Shown here piece by piece: positions 5,579-10,012 of a stretch of DNA of 10,012 nt (its first letter is position 1; every line of letters starts with the position of its first letter). A program made the translations under genes and the position numbers. The notes under the pieces are model-generated. The model had not been told where the DNA came from. It made no database searches and worked only from the letters and a program-made list of their open reading frames with translations. This DNA comes from Paracoccaceae bacterium (GTDB lineage Bacteria > Pseudomonadota > Alphaproteobacteria > Rhodobacterales > Rhodobacteraceae): contig SKMI01000019.1 in the NCBI GenBank assembly GCA_007121115.1, positions 1 to 10,012 of the forward strand. The letters are read 5' to 3'.

Positions 5579-6405
5579 GGCCCGGCAAAGTCCCGGTCAT
5601 GGCGCAGGGCGGGAACCCTGGCACGGGCGCGGTCCACCTCGCTCAGGTCCAGGTCCACCAGCGTCACCCCCGGCGCAGTCCCGGCATCGGCCAGCACCTC
5701 GCCCCAGGGCGCCACGGCGAGCGAATGCCCGTGCGTGCGCCGCGACCGGCCCGCCTGCGCCGCGTGTTCGCCGGTCTGCGCGGGCGCCAGCACGAAGGCG
5801 CCGGTCTCGATCGCGCGGGCGCGCAGCAGCACTTCCCAATGCGCCTGCCCGGTCTCGGGGGTGAAGGCCGCGGGCACGGTCAGCACCTGCGCCCCCGCCT
5901 GCGCCAGCGCGCGATAGAGGTAGGGAAAGCGCAGGTCGTAGCAGATGGTCAGCCCCAGCGTGCCCATCGGGGTCTCGGCCACCACCGCGGTTTCGCCGGG
6001 GCGGAATCCGTCGGATTCGCGCCATGTCTCGGTCTCCGAGACATCCACGTCGAACATGTGGATCTTGTCATAGCGCGCTGCCACCGCGCCCTCGGGGGTG
6101 ATGAGAAAGGAGCGGTTGGCGAAGCGCCCATCCGCATCCGTGGTCTTCAGCGCCAGCGAGCCCAGCAGCACCCACAGGCCCAGCGCCTGCGCCTCGGCCC
6201 TTACCGCGGCGAGCATGGGGTCCTCGGTCTCCATCGTCAGCACCGCGCGCTGATGACTGCGCGAGGAGGAGACGCAATTCGTCACCTCGGGCGTGAGCGC
6301 GATCTGCGCGCCTTCCTGCGCTGCCGTTTGCAGACGCTCCAGCACCGTGTCCAGGTTCTCCGCCGGGTCGTCGCTACTGGTCATCTGGATCAGGGCGGCG
6401 CGCAT
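5575..6405 (-). CDS. Carbon-nitrogen hydrolase (Nit1/Nit2-like amidase)
   Basis: This is a nitrilase-superfamily amidase that hydrolyses a carbon-nitrogen bond through a Glu-Lys-Cys triad. The product is 276 aa. Catalytic residues are visible as E40 (ALTPEVTNC), K114 (RYDKIHMFDVD) and C155 (LTICYDLRFPYLYR). The CYDLRFP context and K-I-H-x-F-D-V-D segment are typical of the Nit1/Nit2 branch, whose characterised members remove deaminated glutathione or act as omega-amidases. That substrate is an inference here, strengthened by the glutaredoxin gene only 3 nt upstream. HGHSLAVAPWGEVLAD (225-240) is the conserved C-terminal strand. It starts at the ATG complementary to 6403-6405 with a GGGGGA ribosome site inside grxC, and its stop overlaps the marR ATG. 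Confidence 0.94.
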   Translation of the reverse strand: MRAALIQMTSSDDPAENLDTVLERLQTAAQEGAQIALTPEVTNCVSSSRSHQRAVLTMETEDPMLAAVRAEAQALGLWVLLGSLALKTTDADGRFANRSFLITPEGAVAARYDKIHMFDVDVSETETWRESDGFRPGETAVVAETPMGTLGLTICYDLRFPYLYRALAQAGAQVLTVPAAFTPETGQAHWEVLLRARAIETGAFVLAPAQTGEHAAQAGRSRRTHGHSLAVAPWGEVLADAGTAPGVTLVDLDLSEVDRARARVPALRHDRDFAGP

Positions 6406-6408
6406 CGC

Positions 6409-6675
6409 TCAGTCCCCCGTGGCGTTCAGCAGCGCGTCCAGCTTGCCCGCGCGCTCCAGCGCGTAAAGCTCGTCACAGCCGCCGACATGGGTGGGGCCGA
6501 CGAAGATCTGCGGCACCGTGCGCGCGCCGCCCGCACGCTGGATCATCTCGGGCTTGCGGCCGGGGTTGGTGAGCACGTTGATTTCGCTGAACGACACCCC
6601 CTTGGATTTCAGCAACCGCTTGGCGGCATGGCAGAATCCGCAAAGCGGCGAGGTGTAGATTTCGACAGGTTGCAT
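6409..6675 (-). CDS. grxC: Glutaredoxin 3 (dithiol glutaredoxin)
   Basis: This is a small glutathione-dependent thiol-disulfide oxidoreductase, 88 aa, normal for GrxC. The active site is C12-G-F-C15 (SPLCGFCHAAKRLL), a variant of the usual CPYC/CGYC. The cis-proline lies in TVPQIFV (residues 53-59, P55). The glutathione-binding loop is GGCDEL (65-70). Only 3 nt separate its stop from the start of the amidase gene. ComF ends 42 nt upstream, so all four leftward genes may form one transcript. The ribosome site is weak. Identification as a Grx3-type protein is firm. Confidence 0.95.
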   Translation of the reverse strand: MQPVEIYTSPLCGFCHAAKRLLKSKGVSFSEINVLTNPGRKPEMIQRAGGARTVPQIFVGPTHVGGCDELYALERAGKLDALLNATGD

Positions 6676-6717
6676 GGGCGCGTGTCCGGGTTCGGGGGTT
6701 GCCGGGACTATACGCGA

Positions 6718-7437
6718 TTATCGCCCCGGCGCAACGCGGGCCAGCGCCACCACCCGGACCGAGGCGGCGCCGGCGCTGGTGCACGCCTCGGTCGCGGCGG
6801 CAAAGGTGGCCCCGGCGGTCATCACGTCATCGACCAGCAGGATATCGCGCCCGTCGATGCGGGCGCCCTGGCGCGGGTGCGGGGCGACGGCATCGGCCAG
6901 ATTGTCGAACCGCCCGCGCCAGCCGCGCCCGTCCTGCGTGCCGGTGTGGCGGGTGCGGATCAGCAGGTCCGGGCAATGCTCCAGCCCTGCAAGCCGCGCC
7001 AGCCCCGATGACAGCAGCGCCGCCTGATTGTAGCGCCGTTTGGCCAACCGCAGCCAATGCAGCGGGATCGGCGCGACCAGCATGCCGGGGCGCAGAAGCG
7101 GACGCGCGGCGTGCAGCAGCCAGGGTGCTGTGGCGCGGGCGTAGTCATGCCGGTCATAATACTTCAGCCCCAGCACGATGGTGCGGGACTTGTCGCCATA
7201 GAGCATCGCCGCGCGCCCCTGCGCCCAGGGCCGGGCGATGCGCAGGCATTCATCGCAGAGCACGGGCGTGGCGCCGAGATCGCCCGGCAGCGGCAGGCCG
7301 CAGCCGTCGCAGGCCAGCCCGTGGATGAACCCCGCCGCCTGCCAGCACGATGGGCAGAGCGCGTGTTCGGTATCGGTCAGCGTGTCGCAGGTCAGGCATT
7401 GCGGCGGGTAGATTGCGCGCAACAGGCTTTGCAACAT
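6718..7437 (-). CDS. comF: ComF-family protein (double zinc ribbon and phosphoribosyltransferase fold)
   Basis: The product is 239 aa. The N-terminal double zinc ribbon has four CxxC pairs: C14/C17, C28/C31, C43/C46 and C61/C64. The rest is a type I phosphoribosyltransferase-like domain: VAPIPLHWLRLAKRRYNQA (121-139), the RTRHTGTQDG segment (161-170), and the PRPP-loop motif ILLVDDVMTAGAT (199-211). In competent bacteria ComF is needed for DNA uptake in the cytosol. In alphaproteobacteria the gene is common, often named 'double zinc ribbon domain-containing protein', and its role is not settled. The ATG has GGGAGG about 7 nt upstream. It is first of a leftward cluster and divergent, over 59 bp, from the methyltransferase-like gene. 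Confidence 0.92.
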   Translation of the reverse strand: MLQSLLRAIYPPQCLTCDTLTDTEHALCPSCWQAAGFIHGLACDGCGLPLPGDLGATPVLCDECLRIARPWAQGRAAMLYGDKSRTIVLGLKYYDRHDYARATAPWLLHAARPLLRPGMLVAPIPLHWLRLAKRRYNQAALLSSGLARLAGLEHCPDLLIRTRHTGTQDGRGWRGRFDNLADAVAPHPRQGARIDGRDILLVDDVMTAGATFAAATEACTSAGAASVRVVALARVAPGR

Positions 7438-7459
7438 CCCCCCGCCTCCCTACATCCCT

Positions 7460-7485
7460 GTGAAACAACATCCTCGTGAAACAAC
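7460..7485. repeat. 10-bp direct repeat GTGAAACAAC x2 in the divergent comF/methyltransferase gap
   Basis: GTGAAACAAC occurs at 7460-7469 and again at 7476-7485, start to start 16 bp apart, filling most of the 59-bp gap between two divergent genes. It could be a tandem regulator site, or a small local duplication. The second copy supplies a GTG that is in frame with the downstream gene. Confidence 0.6.
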
Positions 7486-7488
7486 CCC

Positions 7489-7492
7489 GAGG
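7489..7492 (+). promoter_or_regulatory. Ribosome binding site GAGG that favours the ATG at 7497
   Basis: GAGG ends 4 nt before the ATG at 7497. The alternative in-frame GTG at 7476 has only TCCTC in front of it, which does not resemble a Shine-Dalgarno, so the ATG is preferred. Confidence 0.5.
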
Positions 7493-7496
7493 CCGC

Positions 7497-8336
7497 ATGT
7501 CCCAGCCCCAAGCCATCGCCGATCCGGACGCCCTGCGCCGCAACCGCCAGCGCGCGCAACCCGATTCGTTCCTGCATCTCGAGGCCCGCGACGAACTTCA
7601 GCATCGCCTCGCCGAAGTTAACAGAAGGTTTACGCGCCCGGCGATCGTCACCGGGCTGCCGCAGGTCTGGGCGGATTTCCTGCCCGGAGCGACCGTGGTG
7701 CCCGACGATCCGGTGCTGGAGTTGGAGCCTGGGGCGCATGATCTGGTGATCCACGCCATGGCGCTCCATTGGGCCGCCGACCCGGTCGGCCAATTGATCC
7801 AGGCCCGCCGGGCACTGGTCGCTGACGGGCTGTTGATGGCGGTGGCCCTTGGTGGACAGACGGCGGCCGAGGCCCGCTCGGCGCTCGCGCAGGCCGAGGC
7901 GGAGCTGACCGGGGGGCTGTCGCCCCGCATCCTGCCCATGGGCGAGATCCGCGACCTGGGCGCGCTCTTGCAACGCGCGGGGTTGGCGCTGCCGGTGGCC
8001 GACAGCGTGACCTTGCGCGCGGCCTACCGTGACCTGCGGCACTGGGCCGCGGACCTGCGCGCCATGGGCGAGCGCAACGCCATGGCGGCACGCGACCGCA
8101 GCCCGCCGCCGCGCGCGCTGTTTGACCGGGCCGAAGACCTCTGGCGCGCGCATTTCCCGGCTGAAGGCAACCGCATGCTGGCCACGTTCGAGCTGATCTT
8201 CCTTACCGGCTGGGCGCCGGATGAAAGCCAGCCGCAACCGCTGCGCCCCGGATCGGCCAGCCACCGGCTCGCCGAAGCCTTGGGCACGCAGGAAGAACCG
8301 TTGCCGGAAAGCATCAAAATCCCGCGCAAAGATTGA
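7497..8336 (+). CDS. BioC/NDUFAF5-like methyltransferase-fold protein with degraded SAM motif
   Basis: The product is 279 aa from the ATG at 7497 (286 aa if the GTG at 7476 were used). The N-terminus ALRRNRQRAQPDSFLHLEAR (residues 12-31) and the C-terminal GWAPDESQPQPLRPGSA (238-254) match alphaproteobacterial relatives of BioC and of the mitochondrial complex I assembly factor NDUFAF5. Motif IV-like HDLVIHAMALHWAADPVG (81-98) and the following helix are intact. Where motif I (D-x-G-x-G-x-G) belongs, the protein has PAIVTGLPQVWADFLPG (48-64), which lacks the glycine triad, so SAM binding is doubtful. It may be a non-catalytic or unusual member; a role in biotin synthesis is not supported by neighbours. 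It is divergent from comF and 57 bp ahead of hemH, so possibly co-transcribed with it. Confidence 0.85.
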   Translation: MSQPQAIADPDALRRNRQRAQPDSFLHLEARDELQHRLAEVNRRFTRPAIVTGLPQVWADFLPGATVVPDDPVLELEPGAHDLVIHAMALHWAADPVGQLIQARRALVADGLLMAVALGGQTAAEARSALAQAEAELTGGLSPRILPMGEIRDLGALLQRAGLALPVADSVTLRAAYRDLRHWAADLRAMGERNAMAARDRSPPPRALFDRAEDLWRAHFPAEGNRMLATFELIFLTGWAPDESQPQPLRPGSASHRLAEALGTQEEPLPESIKIPRKD

Positions 8337-8393
8337 TTCTGCGACCGAACCCTTTATGTCGCGTCTCGGTGGCGATGAACCGGGGAGAGTGCT

Positions 8394-9512
8394 ATGAAGG
8401 ACACAGTGATGCTTGACGCAAAGCCAGCCAAGGCGGCGCAAGGCTGCCCCGTCCATATGGACCACCCCGGCGAGGGGCGACTGGCCCATGCCCAGCCCGA
8501 CCATCCCCCGGTCCCGCAGGCGAAGATCGGCGTGCTGATCGCCAACCTCGGCACCCCGGACAATTACGACTACTGGTCCATGCGGCGCTACCTGAACGAG
8601 TTCCTGTCGGACAAGCGGGTCATCGATTATCCGGCGTGGAAATGGCAGCCGCTCCTTCAACTGGTGATCCTGTCCAAGCGACCCTTCACAAGCGGTGCGA
8701 ATTACAAGTCCATCTGGAACCACGACAAGGGTGAAAGCCCGCTGATGACCATCACCAAGGATCAGACCGCCCGGCTGGCCGAGGTGATCGCCGAGCGTTT
8801 CGGCGACGGCGTGATGGTCGATTTCTGCATGCGCTACGGCAACCCGTCCACCAGGTCCAAGGTCGACGAGATGGTCAAGGCCGGGTGCGAGAAAATCCTG
8901 TTCTTCCCGCTTTACCCGCATTACGCCGGCGCCACCTCGGCCACCGCCTGCGACCAGTTCTTCCGCGCGCTGATGGAGCAGAAGTGGCAGCCCGCCGCGC
9001 GCACCGTGGCACCCTATTACGAGCATCCCGCCTACATCGACGCGCTGGCGCAGTCGGTGAGCCGCGCCTATGACGCCATGGACGAAAAGCCCGAGGTGCT
9101 GGTCGCCAGCTACCATGGGATGCCCAAGCGCTACCTGCTGGAAGGCGACCCCTACCACTGCCAGTGCGCCAAGACCACGCGGCTGCTGCGCGAGAAGCTG
9201 GGCTGGCCCGAGGCGGCGATCCAGACCACATTCCAGTCGGTCTTCGGCTCCGAGGAATGGCTGCGGCCCTACACCGTGGATCATGTCGCCGATCTGGCCA
9301 AACAGGGGGTGAAGCGGCTGGCGGTGGTGGCACCGGCCTTTTCCGCCGACTGCATCGAGACGCTGGAAGAGATCAACGAAGAGATCAAGGAAAGCTTCGA
9401 GGACGCGGGCGGCGAGCATTTCACCTACATCCCTTGCCTGAACGATGACGCGGCGCATATCGACGCGCTGGCGCAGGTGATCGAAAGCAATCTGGCGGGC
9501 TGGACCGGCTGA
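8394..9512 (+). CDS. hemH: Ferrochelatase (protohaem ferro-lyase)
   Basis: Ferrochelatase inserts Fe2+ into protoporphyrin IX as the last step of the protohaem pathway, at the inner face of the membrane. The product is 372 aa. The core begins at KIGVLIANLGTPDNYDYWSM (44-63). The catalytic histidine is H241 in ASYHGMPKRY, the conserved GSEEWLRPYT block lies at 285-294, and the catalytic glutamate is E322 in FSADCIETLEEI (316-327). The ATG at 8394 has GGGGAGAG 4-5 nt upstream; a second ATG at 8409 is possible. About 43 residues precede the core, rich in His and Pro and containing a Cys-Pro pair (GCPVHMDHP, 17-25). A HCQC pair (255-258) lies in the GDPYHCQCAKT loop. The 57-bp gap upstream holds only a weak promoter-like TTGATT/TATGTC pair (16-bp spacer), so co-transcription with the preceding gene is possible. 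Confidence 0.97.
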   Translation: MKDTVMLDAKPAKAAQGCPVHMDHPGEGRLAHAQPDHPPVPQAKIGVLIANLGTPDNYDYWSMRRYLNEFLSDKRVIDYPAWKWQPLLQLVILSKRPFTSGANYKSIWNHDKGESPLMTITKDQTARLAEVIAERFGDGVMVDFCMRYGNPSTRSKVDEMVKAGCEKILFFPLYPHYAGATSATACDQFFRALMEQKWQPAARTVAPYYEHPAYIDALAQSVSRAYDAMDEKPEVLVASYHGMPKRYLLEGDPYHCQCAKTTRLLREKLGWPEAAIQTTFQSVFGSEEWLRPYTVDHVADLAKQGVKRLAVVAPAFSADCIETLEEINEEIKESFEDAGGEHFTYIPCLNDDAAHIDALAQVIESNLAGWTG

Positions 9513-9541
9513 ACCCCCGCTATCGGTTATGTTGGGGGGGT
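9513..9541 (+). terminator. Weak hairpin after hemH
   Basis: ACCCCC (9513-9518) can pair with GGGGGT (9536-9541) across a 17-nt loop immediately after the hemH stop. It is short, with no T-run after it; a terminator role is plausible but weak. Confidence 0.3.
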
Positions 9542-9542
9542 G

Positions 9543-9574
9543 CGCCCCTACGCTCACCCTGCACGCCCGGGGCG
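9543..9574 (-). terminator. Short hairpin at the 3' end of murJ
   Basis: CGCCCC (9543-9548) and GGGGCG (9569-9574) form a 6-bp stem with a 20-nt loop, directly adjoining the murJ stop codon. It could end the leftward transcript; the evidence is limited to the pairing and the position. Confidence 0.3.
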
Positions 9575-10012
9575 TTATTCCGCGCTCCTGCGGCGTAGTG
9601 CGCTTCGGAAATCGCTCAGCGCGAAGGCGCCCAGCGCAGCCCCGGCGGCAAAATAGACCGCCCCGCCGAAGGCAACCAGCGCCGCGAGTGCCGCATAGCG
9701 CAGCCCGGATGTGGCCAGCCAGGGCGCCAGCGCCAAAGCCGCAAGCCACAGCGCCATGCCCATCAGCGCCGCTGCCGCCACCTGCCGCCAGAGCCGCTGG
9801 CGGAAGCGGTCGTCCGGCTCGGCGGCGCGGCCCAGCGGGCGGGCGCCGCGCCAGAGTTGCCAGACCATCACCCAGGCGGCGGCGCTGGTGGCCAGCGCGG
9901 CGGCGATATAGCCGATCAGCGGCGCCAGCCCCACCGCCAGCACCGCATTCACCACCATCGCCACCACGGCGTAGTTGAACGGACGGCGCGTATCATGGCG
10001 CGCGAAATAGAG
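9575..10012 (-). CDS. murJ: Lipid II flippase MurJ (MviN), C-terminal part only
   Basis: MurJ moves the peptidoglycan precursor lipid II across the inner membrane. Only the last 145 codons are present; the frame is open to the right edge, so the N-terminal part lies outside the window. The first visible residues, LYFARHDTRRPFNYA, are the conserved MurJ loop 'FYAR-D-T-x-P-F', followed by VVNAVLAVGLAPLIGYIAAA, a typical transmembrane pair with the 'GYxGAA'-like turn. About five further hydrophobic segments are separated by basic, polar loops (for example DDRFRQRLWRQ). It ends in the basic tail FRSALRRRSAE. The gene is convergent with hemH across 62 bp. The internal GTG/ATG codons near 9967 are not starts, because conserved sequence continues upstream of them. 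Confidence 0.9.
   Translation of the reverse strand, partial: LYFARHDTRRPFNYAVVAMVVNAVLAVGLAPLIGYIAAALATSAAAWVMVWQLWRGARPLGRAAEPDDRFRQRLWRQVAAAALMGMALWLAALALAPWLATSGLRYAALAALVAFGGAVYFAAGAALGAFALSDFRSALRRRSAE

Noticed and set aside
5599..7011. 470-codon open frame on the plus strand, opposite the amidase, grxC and comF
   Set aside because: It spans three well-supported minus-strand genes and their gaps, with a composition typical of antisense frames.
7476..7496. GTG start for the methyltransferase-like gene
   Set aside because: It lies inside the second copy of the direct repeat with no Shine-Dalgarno, whereas the ATG at 7497 has GAGG at a workable distance. It is not fully excluded.
7392..9749. 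785-codon open frame on the minus strand, antisense to the methyltransferase-like gene and hemH
   Set aside because: It is the complement of two genes with firm homology, and its translation shows no recognisable domain. Long antisense open frames are expected in GC-rich DNA with strong third-position GC bias.
1..10012. CRISPR array, insertion sequence, prophage, toxin-antitoxin or defence island
   Set aside because: There are no spaced repeat arrays, transposase, integrase or tRNA-linked attachment site. All genes are housekeeping or common regulators with uniform high GC.

Overview
The window is high-GC, densely coded bacterial chromosome. Gene content and protein character point to an alphaproteobacterium, most likely Rhodobacterales/Rhodobacteraceae. 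Supporting signs are a comF-like gene followed by glutaredoxin, a nitrilase-family amidase and a MarR regulator, with a degenerate BioC/NDUFAF5-like methyltransferase divergent to it, and a ferrochelatase with the proteobacterial 'SYHGMP' and 'FSADCIETLEE' signatures. The genus cannot be fixed from this sequence alone. I see no mobile element, CRISPR array, rRNA or tRNA, and no gene-free stretch longer than about 210 bp.

Layout, left to right. A TetR-type regulator cut by the left edge ends at 527. A 210-bp gap carries a perfect 18-bp hairpin. Then come nth (endonuclease III) and a PfkB-family sugar/nucleoside kinase whose TTG start overlaps the nth stop. A short exported methionine-rich protein of unknown function follows, then htpX (membrane M48 protease) behind a heat-shock-like (RpoH) promoter. 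After a large imperfect inverted repeat comes trmB (tRNA m7G46 methyltransferase) with its own sigma-70-like promoter. A compound hairpin separates trmB from a leftward cluster that reads, in transcription order, comF -> grxC -> nitrilase-family amidase -> marR. Divergent from comF are a methyltransferase-fold protein with a degraded SAM-binding loop and then hemH (ferrochelatase). The window ends in the C-terminal part of murJ (lipid II flippase), on the minus strand and convergent with hemH.

How the genes relate. Most are housekeeping: DNA base-excision repair (nth), tRNA modification (trmB), membrane-protein quality control (htpX), haem synthesis (hemH) and peptidoglycan precursor export (murJ). 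The grxC/amidase/marR group is tightly packed (3-nt gap, then an ATGA overlap), which suggests a co-transcribed thiol/glutathione maintenance unit. The amidase resembles Nit1/Nit2-type enzymes that in known cases remove deaminated glutathione.

I do not see a clear novel multi-gene system. The points most worth checking are the RpoH-like promoter of htpX, the CP-containing N-terminal extension of HemH, the loss of the SAM-binding loop in the methyltransferase-like protein, the direct repeat between comF and that gene, and several strong inverted repeats.
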